Below are positions 23,101 to 33,450 of a stretch of DNA of 64,000 bases, one piece after another. The position numbers were made by a program, and so were the translations under genes. The notes under the pieces were generated by a model that worked only from the letters and a program-made list of their open reading frames with translations, was not told the DNA's origin and searched no databases. Source of the DNA: Lunularia cruciata (taxonomy: Eukaryota; Streptophyta; Marchantiopsida; Lunulariales; Lunulariaceae); NCBI GenBank assembly GCA_948567375.1, contig OX419758.1:3787001-3851000 (forward strand). The letters run 5' to 3'. Positions within the stretch are counted from its first letter, which is position 1. Every line of letters begins with the position of its first letter.

Positions 23101-24244
23101 TTCTCCAAATAATTTTTATAAAGCCTTGTATCAGTTCCTCCCATAAAATAATAGGAACTTTACCAATTCCCAACATTAGATTAAAAATCCCAAGTCCACA
23201 ACAAATTCTCTTGAGGGTTCTTAGAGGATGAAGTGTTGAGAACAACTCCTTCTAATAGCATATGTCAGAAGTAGCTCTCAAATCCAGAAACGAGCCAGAA
23301 CCCTTTGAGAACAGCTATGATTCAGCCAACGTTCCACAATCCAACTCTTCTATTAAGTACCCCTCCTCATCACTTTCTATCTCATGGCACTCCTTTGTTT
23401 TACAAACTGAACTCTCAGACTTTAGACCCTTTATTAGTTGAGGTCTCTTCCATGCCTTCTTCAACTCTCGTTCTCTCCTCTCTCTTTTCTTGGGACATAT
23501 AGGTGCAATATGACATTTTTCATGACAAAATAAAAGATCCAGTTGCTGACATCAACAATACTAACCCCCTTCCTAGGTTTACTCACTCTTCTATCTAACA
23601 TTGTTCTTGATTGAGGAGAAGCACTAAATAGAGCATCATCTCCCGACTCATTTAGCTTCATCTCTTTGTCCTCTTTATCTCTCTAAACACAAGCAACTTG
23701 TTTTTAACATAATCCCCTGTGACAACCTCAATGGGTAAAACTTTCAAAGTTACTAAGACAAAGTAATAGCTTGAAGGAAGAGTCCTTAAGAGATGATTGA
23801 TCTCATATTTTGTTGCAAGTATTACCCCATCCTCCTTGAGTCTCTTGAAGATTGTCTATAATTTTGATAAATGCAAAGTGAAATCATCACCATCTTGCAA
23901 TTTCATTTTGAACATGTCATTCCAGGTTCAGTTAGAATTCTTCATTTTCTCAACAAAGTAATAACTCTTGAATTCTGCCAAATCTCACAACTCTAAGCAT
24001 AACTATCTACTAGATCTGCAATTTGCTCTTGCATAGCACACAAACTTCCTAGTGATAGAATGTTTGACTTTCTCCTCTTTATTGACTCTTGTTCATATAT
24101 ATCATGAACCTTTGATCAAGTCCAAACAATCATAATTGTCTAAGATAGATTTCATATCCAAAGCCCAAGATGTGTAATTATTGTTTCTCAATCTCTTTGA
24201 GTTCTCCTATTAAACCCAATGGTGATTGTGTGCTCATAACCTAT
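20120..24244 (-). mobile_element. Copia-2, decayed Ty1/Copia retrotransposon body
   Basis: Minus strand, 5' to 3'. Gag-like region at about 24200-23700 (LQDGDDFTLHLSKL, LLRTLPSSYY). A degraded zinc knuckle near 23550 and integrase remnants at 22900-21650 follow. RT at 21400-21000 contains KTTFLNVDLRESICMDV, LKKALYGLKQAPRTWY and VVYINDLLFLG. RNase-H-side sequence at 20796-20356 contains LYQSALVSRMF, ARPDICYAVRALARY and RSTSGYV. Family order is normal for Copia. The RT catalytic YVDD appears as YIND, and several stops and frameshifts are present, so it is inactive. An inverted 19-bp duplication disrupts the RT at 21321-21363. A possible primer-binding site (GGTTATGAGC) abuts the 5' LTR. Confidence 0.88.
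21321..21363. repeat. Perfect 19-bp inverted repeat inside Copia-2 RT
   Basis: Positions 21321-21339 and 21345-21363 are exact reverse complements with a five-base loop (tagct). One arm is the normal RT coding sequence (GSICMLLA on the minus strand); the other replaces the codons expected next in Copia RT. This has the form of a templated inverted duplication. Confidence 0.85.
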
Positions 24245-24640
24245 TGAGAACTTTTGTGTATGCTCTTTGAAATAGAAAGTTTGTCAATCATTCTAACCTC
24301 CGGTGTATCAAACATACTAGTGTTCACTTCACCAAAATAGCACTCTTGATTGCACTCAGGCAATACTAGACCTCTCTCCGAACTACAATTCCCAAAACAA
24401 GTACACAAAAGTTCACTCATGCAACATGAATAACACACAAGACTGAAATAACACAAACCACACTTGAGATGATATTAAGTAACTCAAGACTCATTATACA
24501 CAAAGTGTTAGGAAAAACCCTAGTAAGAGAACTCACCATAAAAAATCCAGAACCCACACATCTAAACATAGAAACAGAACTAAAGAGTGCCCGTGCTTAG
24601 CCCCCTCTACCCTAATCACTTCGCTTCTTAACCCTGATAT
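24245..24640 (-). repeat. Copia-2 5' LTR, truncated
   Basis: Homologous to 19627-20119 in the same orientation, with matching blocks in the same order to about taccctaatcact near 24610-24620, after which similarity stops. About 100 bp of the LTR start are missing, so the element lost its outer 5' end, and no target-site duplication can be read. Confidence 0.68.
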
Positions 24641-26318
24641 AGGAAGTAATGTTCTAGATGTTACCAAAACCTTTTTCTCAGCCTATTTGAAGATCAAGAT
24701 CTTTTAATAGGGGTTGAGATGAGTGCGTCCGTAAATTAGGAAGAAACCGGAATGAATGGAGTATGTGCTGGTTAAAATGGAATTCAAACCCGTTACGTAC
24801 ATTGGACTGGACTGAATGGATGATGTAAGAACTGTTAAGATTGACTGGAGATCGATGGGTTGAGCACGAAATCTTGATTGTTAGTTCTTGAATGGTGATC
24901 TAGATGCTGCTAAAGTGCAAAAATTGCTCAACATATAATTAAGAAATTAGTCGGAACCAAACTCACATGGACTGAGTGGAAGCGATTATGTGTTACAAAT
25001 GACAAAGCACCGCTTCGAGAATCTCTTCTGAAGAAGTAAATGCAAAACCACTTATCAGTCCCATATTGAATCCAGGGACTCCAGAAACCAAGGGTTGGTT
25101 CTAGACAGTCTAATGTGCGGTGATCGGGTGCTTCAGAGGTTTGTGCGTCCAGACGAAGGTACCCGAGAAGGTCAAATTAATAGTAATCGGTGCAATCACA
25201 ATTGTCTTATGACCAACTCTGGGAAAACATCAAGCTATGTTAAACTCTCATAGCAGGCAGATCACATCAGAGGTTCCGCATCGCACACTTCTTCTGGCCT
25301 TGTACGACCTCAACACAAGGGACTGAATACTTGAGCTTTGCTATGTATAATAAGGATACACCCAAGCGATCTGAAGGGTTCAGTTGGTGTATTAAGAACG
25401 ATGGAGGCGGATAGCCCAGCCTTTACGCGTTGACTACAAATAAGCAAAACAGGTTTCACCAATGAACAATCCCTGCGTAAAATAGTTCTGCTAATATCAG
25501 GTCTTCAAGTACGCGGTAGCTAAGTGAACATCCGTGAGGCCGAATCGTTGATATCAGCGTTCCAAACCGAAAGTTCAGATGACAGAAAACTCACCGTTAG
25601 ATCCAACTTTGCGCAGAAAGTGTGGACTGAATCTTCTAGTCAAGCAGTCTTTACAAAACTGACCTTGACCCCAAGTTAGAGAAGACATACCACTTCCATT
25701 CAATATTTCATTCCAGCACAGTTTTACAGTATTGCATGACCATAGTGGCCCCTCACGTGCGATAGAGCTCTTCTCATCTTCATGTTGCATTCTTATCGAC
25801 TCCCTAATTCTCATCAATATGCTCCGAAACTTCGTAGAATGTGCTCGGTAGCTCATGACATTCCAAAAGTTCACAATCATCTAAGCCGGCAAGAGTACTA
25901 CTTCCCACCTGTGAGTCCCGTGCTGTCAGATTTCTTCGACCTCATGCAGATCCGAAATTGCAGTTGGTAAGATTTCGACTGTCTCCCCATCCAGCCGAAG
26001 TTGATGTTCCTATAAGCGGAGCAATTAGACCAAGATGCACTCGATTTTTACTCCACAGTTCACTCTCCTTCACATGTGAAAGGGGGAGCATATGCACAAC
26101 GCATAGTTTCAGGCCCTCTTCCACATCCCAGTCCAGTGCTGAGAAACTCCTTGCTGCCAGTGACCTCTGATTCGAGTATTCCCCGATTCGTGATGTCTTG
26201 GGTCCGCTGGCGTGAGCGAAGATCAGGAGTTCCCTGGAACATTCCTGTCGTGGACGCTCAGGGGCAGTTCATGAGAAACTAAACATTGAGTGGTAAATCT
26301 CTAAAACCAGTCTAAGAT
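24641..26318. other. Non-genic stretch 3' of the PPR gene
   Basis: No gene supported. A minus-strand frame at 25575-25880 (101 codons) has a mixed, protein-like composition but no motif I recognise and no splice partners. Its right end must hold the 3' untranslated region of the minus-strand PPR gene. Confidence 0.4.
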
Positions 26319-28055
26319 TTATATTGTAGCCGGGTCCACTTCATGCCTCTTACGCACAGCATCTCGAAGGAGAGCCGAAGGTTTGCAGCCCTTCGAAACC
26401 ATTTGTTCTAGAAGTGCTTCCGCCTTTTCTCTTAAACCGACTTTCACTAGCCCGGCGATAAGAGCAGAATAAGTAATTTCGTTGGGATCACAGTTATACT
26501 TCTCCATTTCATCCAAAACCTTGCAAGCCTCATCCCATTTTCCTGCCTTCACTAGCCCTGCTATGAGAGCACTGTATGTAACAACATCTGGAGGACACCC
26601 GCTTGCTCTCATCTCTGCTAACAGAACCTGAGCCTGCTCCCAGTCACCCGCCTTTCCTAGGCTTGAAACAAAGGGCGTAAATACAAACAAGTTTGGCGTC
26701 AAACCGTCTTGTTTCATTCTACCAAAAAGATCCCACGCCCGATCTAGCATTCCCACTTTGACAAAATTGTTGATAAGAGTACCGTATATAAAAGAATTTG
26801 GAGTACAACCAGCTAGCCTCATTTCATCTAAGAGGTTATATATGTCCTCAAACTGGCCAGCCTTCGCAAGGCCGTCGATTAGACAACTATATGTTATCAA
26901 ATTAGGTAGACAACCCCGCGCTTTCATTTTTTCAAAAAGCGTCCAGGCTTCTCTCAATCGCCTGTCTTTGACAAGCCCATGAATAAGAGCACTATAGGTG
27001 ACTACATTGGGCTCGCACCTCTTGGTTTCCATCTCATCGAGAACCTTAAGAGCATCTGCTACCCTCCCGACCCTGATGAATCCATTTATGAGAGCAGAGT
27101 ACGTCACAACATTTGGGGAACAGCCATGCCTCTCCATGAGATTGAAATGCTCCAAAGCTTCCTGCATTGCACCAACTTGACAATACCCATCGATCATATA
27201 GGTGTGGATAGTCACTCCAGGACTATATCCATCGGCTAAGGACTCGTCAATCACCTGCCTGAGAATATCCAACTTCCTGTTCTTGAAGTCCCTGTGACTC
27301 ATCAACTTATGAAGCATAACCTTGTAAGTCCGGCCTGAGTGCTGAACACCCCGCCTCTCCTTCACCCAATTGAAAAACTGGAACGCACGGTTAACATTGG
27401 CCTGACGCCTAATGACCTCACAAACTAGAAATGTGTTGAACTGCACCGCATCCTGTTCAAGGAGTTGCTCCCATCCTCCGCTATTGAGTACATCAACAAC
27501 GTGCTTCACAATTGGGGCGGCAGCCATAGGCTCTTCAGCTGCTGGAGAGCTCTCTTGCATCTGTTTCAAGGAACTTTCAGCCTGTGAAGGACTACTGTCC
27601 GAGTTCTCCTCTCCATAATCTCTGCTGGTATGAAATCCACTTGCGCATCTACGAAGAGGCTGAGCTGTGAAGAAAACTTCCTGCTGAAGACTAGAGAAAC
27701 CTCCACTGCTCAATGACCCGAGACTTCCCTTCCTTACGAGAATTTCGCGACTTTTTCTCCTAACAGGTTCCGAGCAAGTGTCAAACCTGTCGCCAGATAC
27801 TGAACGCAGTTTTTCAGCTGTTCTCTCCACAAGATCAGCTGTTGGCGTACCAATGCTACATATTTCTCCACCTCCCCCATTCTCTAATTCTACATCGCCA
27901 GAGTACCACCTCTGACAAGTGCTTCCTGAAACCCAGTTTGCACCACCCGTGCAGAGGGCACAAACATTTTTGCACAGACATTTCCACGAAATGCTTGATT
28001 GTAAGATCTGGTGCTTGTGAAGAAGAGGCGCCATGCTGCACTTTGCAGAAAACAA
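26319..28055 (-). CDS. P-class pentatricopeptide repeat protein
   Basis: An intact intronless frame of 578 residues. Eight consecutive canonical 35-residue PPR motifs span 281-560 (most opening with a VVTYSALI-like helix), preceded by two degenerate motifs at about 204-280 and followed by an 18-residue tail. No E, DYW or SMR domain follows, so it is P-class. PPR proteins bind organellar RNA in single-stranded form, one base per motif, and act in processing, stability or translation. The N-terminus is rich in Ser, Cys, Lys and Arg with few acidic residues up to about 50, consistent with an organelle transit peptide; mitochondrion or plastid is undecided. Residues 5 and 35 of the eight motifs are T-N, S-N, S-N, S-N, G-N, T-D, S-N, S-S. 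The first ATG is used; an internal Met8 is an alternative. Confidence 0.93.
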   Translation of the reverse strand: MFSAKCSMAPLLHKHQILQSSISWKCLCKNVCALCTGGANWVSGSTCQRWYSGDVELENGGGGEICSIGTPTADLVERTAEKLRSVSGDRFDTCSEPVRRKSREILVRKGSLGSLSSGGFSSLQQEVFFTAQPLRRCASGFHTSRDYGEENSDSSPSQAESSLKQMQESSPAAEEPMAAAPIVKHVVDVLNSGGWEQLLEQDAVQFNTFLVCEVIRRQANVNRAFQFFNWVKERRGVQHSGRTYKVMLHKLMSHRDFKNRKLDILRQVIDESLADGYSPGVTIHTYMIDGYCQVGAMQEALEHFNLMERHGCSPNVVTYSALINGFIRVGRVADALKVLDEMETKRCEPNVVTYSALIHGLVKDRRLREAWTLFEKMKARGCLPNLITYSCLIDGLAKAGQFEDIYNLLDEMRLAGCTPNSFIYGTLINNFVKVGMLDRAWDLFGRMKQDGLTPNLFVFTPFVSSLGKAGDWEQAQVLLAEMRASGCPPDVVTYSALIAGLVKAGKWDEACKVLDEMEKYNCDPNEITYSALIAGLVKVGLREKAEALLEQMVSKGCKPSALLRDAVRKRHEVDPATI

Positions 28056-28847
28056 TACTCGATTAAAACGATACCTTTCTTATGTCAATCAATTCTACTG
28101 TAACTCAAGTCCAATACGGTCGAGAAACAAAAAAGTCCGGTAACCGAAGTTCCCGACATGGTCTGACATACCACATGATGTCCCAATCGCATGATAATGA
28201 CTACTCAAGTACATACCAAGTTACATTGTCCACAAACGGACTACGATTACTCGATTCCATAAAGACCTGGAGATAAGTCTTAGGAGGACAGATCACCCGT
28301 GCAGATCACAGAAAGAGCACACATCACGCAACACAATATAATCCAGAAATTCAAACACATCTAAACTTGATTCCAACTTCGAAATAATTCCTTCATCCAT
28401 CTAAATCATCTCTCCTCATCTTTTGATTACGCTTCACACCCTCAATCGCTCACTCTGCTTCTCTAGGGTTTCCTACTTTGACGCGACTCCGTAAAATTGT
28501 CCGCTGCTTCACAAAACTTACTGCCAGAAACACAATTCAGCGAGACAAACCCAAACCATCCTAAAAGAACTCCAGATTCGTCATCAATATCCTGTCGAAA
28601 ATCTCTAAATTCATTGCTCGCCAATCCTCCGAGTCACAAATTCGAGCAAGGACGAGCAGGATCGGATCGAATTCTGCAGCACCGCTCACCTGGACTGTTC
28701 AACACTAGGGTTGCGAAAATAGCTCGATAATCAGCTGTCTGGCTGCATCCATTGCGCTTCGAGAACCAATCTTCCGAAACTCTGACCTCTGGTCTCTCCC
28801 TTTCCTGAACACCTTCAATGTCCTTTCAATAGCTAAACCCCTGTTGG
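28056..28847. other. Upstream region of the PPR gene
   Basis: No coding feature supported. This should carry the PPR promoter and leader, read leftward. A minus-strand frame at 28705-28938 overlaps the tandem duplication and has no motif. Confidence 0.4.
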
Positions 28848-29077
28848 TCGCAGTTGTCCCTCGAAGCCCTCGGGGTCTCTTCTCTCGGCTGGCTCCCGAG
28901 TTCACCGTCACCGCAAGTATATACTTATGTTGTAACAACCACGCTGCTGGGGAAGAGATCCGTCGCAGTTGTCCCTCGAAGCCCTCGGGGTCCGTTCTCT
29001 CGGCTGGCTCCCGAGTTCACCGTCACCGCAAGTATGTACTTATGTTGTAACAACGTCGGTGCTGGGGAAGAGATCCG
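28848..29077. repeat. Near-identical tandem duplication, period 115 bp
   Basis: The unit starting tcgcagttgtccctcgaag at 28848 is repeated from 28963 to about 29077 with only a handful of differences (tctctt versus tccgtt, atata versus atgta, accacgc versus gtcggt). GC content is higher than in surrounding DNA. High identity suggests a fairly recent duplication. It lies about 0.8 kb upstream of the PPR start. Confidence 0.88.
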
Positions 29078-29475
29078 GCAAGCAGTGTGATTCCGTTCGT
29101 CCGGCAACAAGCTCGCGGGCGGTGCATAGAACCATAGAGGATTCTTAGCATTTCCGAACTATCTCGGCACCCTCGGACTACTTATCGGGTATTGCAACTC
29201 CGCCGGCGATAGTTAGTAACTAATTCGGTCCTCGGGCCGCGATCCAGCCAAAAGTGTGATTCGGTCCTGCCTGTTTTGTACATTGCCGGCCTCAATCATG
29301 TGGATGTTTTAGGGTGTTCTTTATCATACCCGAAACTTCCCGGGAACAAAGACGCCGGTAATGAACCTCCAAAGCCGTCCCCGGGGTGTACAGGTTCTTG
29401 AGCACGCTTGACCATCAAGAACTGAGGATTTTAAATGATGCCAATGAGCTGGTGCGTCTCTAATAGACTTTTTTG

Positions 29476-32400
29476 AAGGCGACCGCGTAGGGAAAACGAA
29501 GGATGGGAAGACCCCATCAAGCTCTACAAGGGAGAGACAAAAAAGGTAACATGGGGCTAAGTCCCAATAGAGTCTATAAGAGAAATCTGCTCTATCACAC
29601 CTAAGAAATCGAGCTAAGCAAATAGTCCGGTCTATACACTTTTGGCACTTCCGAATAAACATCACCTAATGTATTACTTTCCTATGGATTGCACCCACCA
29701 TTGCCCTTTGTAGAGCAATGGACACACGCTGTCTAAAATATGCTACAAAGTATGAGAGTGAGAGTGGTACTCCCGGCACCTAACATGAAAAGCTCTCGTG
29801 CACTCCTTGACAAATGTGTCAAATGCCGTGTCCATCGCTCCATATAACTCTAGAGGAACAAAGAGGTGACCTCGCTGCATGCCCCTTTACTTGGAGACCT
29901 TACGACCTACTGTTGCACTCGCTGCCCATCTAGGAGAATGTGTAATCACTCCCTCCAAAACTGTATCCCGTGTAGGGTCCGTAACAACGACATTTACTAT
30001 TGTCATCTGATCATCTCGTACCAAGTATAAGTCTGCCCTAACATGTGTCATCTACAAAGCATACAAATGATCCCTCCAAGTATCCACGCTCTCGTGCCAT
30101 AGCAAACAATATGTCCCTAATGGCATCATGGGTAGCTATCCTTTGTCCTCCAAAAGGACGCCGTGTGGACCGTTGCTACATCTAGTGTAGAACCACACTC
30201 ACAAGTGAGTAATGAAGATGCAGATGGGTGAACCAAACTTAGGCGAAACCTCATTGCTGTAGAAAAAGTAGCTGGTGCAAGTCAAAATGCCCTAATGCAC
30301 AATCGAGCTAGAATCCAAGAGCTTGCACCCTTGCAGGAGCAAGAGCAAAGACATGCTCTAGTAGCCTGAGGAATGGCCGAGTCAACTAAGAGAGAATGTA
30401 GCATATGCTCACACTGTCACTCCATCAAGGAAGACTATAAACCTCTAGTCCAATTTGATGATAGTGAAGCAAAAGGTGGAAAATCTTCTTGTGCCCATGG
30501 GGATAGACTATCTCTCGTCTACCGCAATAACATTTAGAGAGAAAAGGATCCTCCCTCCACCTCTATCACATAACTCTCCAAAATCGGACTATCAACAACC
30601 ACAAAATGAGAGGAAAGTAGGGGTACCAAGAGAGCCCAACTACCCAAAAATGTTATAGGTGTTGTCTCCTCCATAGATAGCAAGCCAATCCCACCACATG
30701 AGATTGGTAGAGCCGTTTGTTTACGTGCCAAATCCCTGTAATACCAAGAGTTAGCCATATAATCTAGATGTGAAATTTGGTTTGATAACATCTAGAATGA
30801 TGTTATACATGATGGTCAAAATAGATCAGATAGAAGTATCACCAAAAGAGTACTTCTACTAATAGGGCAAAAACCAAAATAGACTTGAGAACCTTAGAAC
30901 CAATAGCTAGACATATGATTTAAAGGTGAAAATTGGTTTGGTAACATTTGGAAGGATGTTACACATGATGGACTAAACAGACCAGAAAGAGGTATCACCA
31001 AAAGGAGACTTCTACTAATAGAGTAGGAACCAAAATATGCTTGAAATCTTTGAAGACAATTTCAGAGGCCTAAACAGATGAATTAGGCCTTGAAAATTTG
31101 CAAATCCCCCCCCCTATAGAGGAAAGGTTGGCCTTCCTTCCCCCCTACTTTGTCTTATCGACATTTTTCCAACGGTACCTTACTCACGTGATTCTGAGAT
31201 TCCTACATGAAGATGCCCCAAAAGATTCCCTCTGGGAGAAGCTTGTTTGACCAACCAAATAGGACCTAGACCAGACATGTCACCCACCCAAGTAAGTAAT
31301 CCAAGGGTGGAGCTTGCTGACATGTCACCTATCTATGTCCCTAATCCTATGGTGGAGTTTCATTGGAGGAGATCCTCTTTGCCTATATAATAAAGAGAAG
31401 GTGCTCCTTTGGGGCATCGAATGTTTGAGAGTGTAATCTGTGTTTTCTCTCTTCTCTTGTCCTCGGAGTATTACAATCCCCTATCACACACTCAAATGTA
31501 CATGGTCCAATAATATCACCAAAGACTCTCATAATCCTCCTATCAAATGCTCTCAGACGTGATACGAAGGATGGTGAGGGAGGAACTGTACGGATGAGGT
31601 AAGATAGTAGACTAACAATACTAGAGAAGAGTATACCAAATGCCACCTGCAAATCTCCTAGTAATGGAAGGTCATCCACATGGAGGTCATCCTCTACAAG
31701 GGCAGCGTCTAAGAAGCATGTGACAAAATCCTCCAATCCTATTGGCACTCCAAGAACACAAAGTCCATATGTGGATGTGATACACCCCTCTGGAAGCTCA
31801 AGGTAGGGAGGGATACCTAAAGGGGACCATGTCCTGCACTTTGACACCTTGACTCTCAAGCCTACTAGATGTAGCTTGGTAGTCAAGTAGTCAAAGGCTT
31901 GCCTAATCTGATCTATAGGGCCTACGATGTGTGTATCATTTGCCAAGGAGGGAAATACACAACCTGGCATGGCCAAAGTAGTAGATAGGAGAGCTCTAAA
32001 GTGAGCCATGGAAAATAAGGGTCCTCCCAAAGGATCTCCCTGATGTGTACCAACAGTTGACTCCAAGATGGTGACTCACTCCTATGGACCACCATGTTGG
32101 TAGTCAATGGAAGCAAGAGAGCCATAAATAGACCGCACAAAAGGAATGAGACTTGCCAAGGATCCACCAGCCTCCCTAAACTCTCTAAAGATGGATGCCC
32201 GTGAGATGCTATTAAAAGCATTCTCAACATCCACCTGTAGGACAACCCACTTCGGATGGATCTCTAAGAGTGCTCTAATGCCTAGAGATATATCCTCACA
32301 TCCTCCAAGTGTAGCTACTCCAAATTGATGTGGACTAAAGTGCTATCAAAATTAAGAACAATGTTGAAGGACAATGGTATGACTGACCAAACACAAAAGG

Positions 32401-33450
32401 ATCTCTCCAATAGCAATTGGTCTAATGCCTCACATGTCCTTCTCCATCACAAGAAGTCGACTAGCACCTAACACCCGACTAACAAACATATGAATGTCTC
32501 CTCCCACTACTAATATAGCCACTTGAAACAACTCGATAAAACCACTAGAAGGATCATCTGCCTGGAAGTAATCTCTAAGGTGCTCATAAACCATCCCTAA
32601 CAAGCCTCTTGAGGAAAGACGAGGGGTAGTGCACAATGCTTGTGCAAGCGGCGACCTATCAAGACATAAAAGGTTCCTCAGGTTGATAATCTAAGACCTC
32701 TAGTTGTAGTCCCTCTACTACTATAGGATGTAGTGAGCATAGAGAAGAGATAGTCTCATCAGTGGGACTTGCCATGGACAAAGGGTGTAACGCTCATGTT
32801 GCTCTACTAAACTCTCCCGCCTGACCCAATGTCCTACACCATTGTAATTGATTGGACTTTGTGGTATCTTGTGGTGATACATGTCTCCTAAATCGTGCAG
32901 CCCTAACATACTCATCCTGAAGGGCCGCCCAATCCCCGCTCGGAATAAAAAAAATCTAGCAGCCACTTCTCTATGCCCTACACGTCCCCCTCTAGCATAA
33001 TAAAGATACCATTGAAGGAGTAAGAGGAATAGGAACCATGCTAACTCGTCCAGGGGATCACGTGCCAAAAAATCAAGTGGTAGGAAAAAAGCCTATTTAG
33101 CCTCATCATGGAGTGTGTGGGGTAGCCTATGGAATAGATGTGGACATGGAAAACTAGTCTCAAATAACCCCAAAATGCAACCCGCCTAAGAAGCTAACCA
33201 CTCCCACGACTCAATCGGTATCCTTGGAATGATCAACAAAGGGATAGAAGAAGCATGTGTAATCCCGAGTGTCACTATGCTCGATATGGTCGCTTGTCTC
33301 ACATGGGCATCCCAAGTGGTCCGATCATAGTCCTTGTGCATCCTTCCCACATGGGTCTTTACCCCTTGCGAGGTAAAGCGTCGGTGACACACCGGGCATG
33401 GTGTATCTTGAGCCGCTCTAGGCAACCCCACATGGGAAGGTGTAGCCATG
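29476..33450 (-). mobile_element. Non-LTR retroelement copy B, longest copy, inactive
   Basis: Minus strand, 5' to 3'. Near 33450-33340 lies an N-terminal C2H2-type zinc finger of form CX2CX11HX4H. After a degraded linker come RT motifs at 32640-31500: RLSSRGLLGMVYEHL, a motif-A-like VVLQVDVENAFNSISR near 32260, motif B HQGDPLGGPLF near 32045 and motif C FPSLANDTHIVG near 31940, where the expected ADD reads AND. Then come RIMRVFGDI, GGIGLLSMEET and, near 30210, a CECGSTL zinc cluster. The shared 3' tail is at 29476-29545, ending beside a short A-run. A solo LTR (30737-31475) splits the frame. Zinc finger, RT and C-terminal zinc/endonuclease-like end recall R2-type elements, but the clade is inferred. 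Confidence 0.82.
30732..31480 (+). mobile_element. Solo LTR inserted in copy B, with 5-bp target duplication
   Basis: The LTR spans 30737-31475 (739 bp), begins TGTAATACC and ends GTATTACA, i.e. TG...CA with short inverted ends. The five bases ATCCC occur directly before (30732-30736) and directly after (31476-31480). The copy-B reading frame stops at one edge (ECVIGD) and resumes at the other (LARKQTAL), exactly as in uninterrupted copy A. A TATA-like box with AATAAA lies at 31383-31393, in the usual place for an LTR promoter and poly(A) signal. The interior holds an imperfect duplication (atgatgg, then agtatcaccaaaag and cttctactaatag, twice between about 30810 and 31025). Confidence 0.92.

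Noticed and set aside
31383-32066. RT frame as a retron or group II intron protein
   Set aside because: Motifs HQGDPLGGPLF and FPSLANDTHIVG with the C-terminal zinc block match eukaryotic non-LTR elements; no intron or msr/msd structure is visible.
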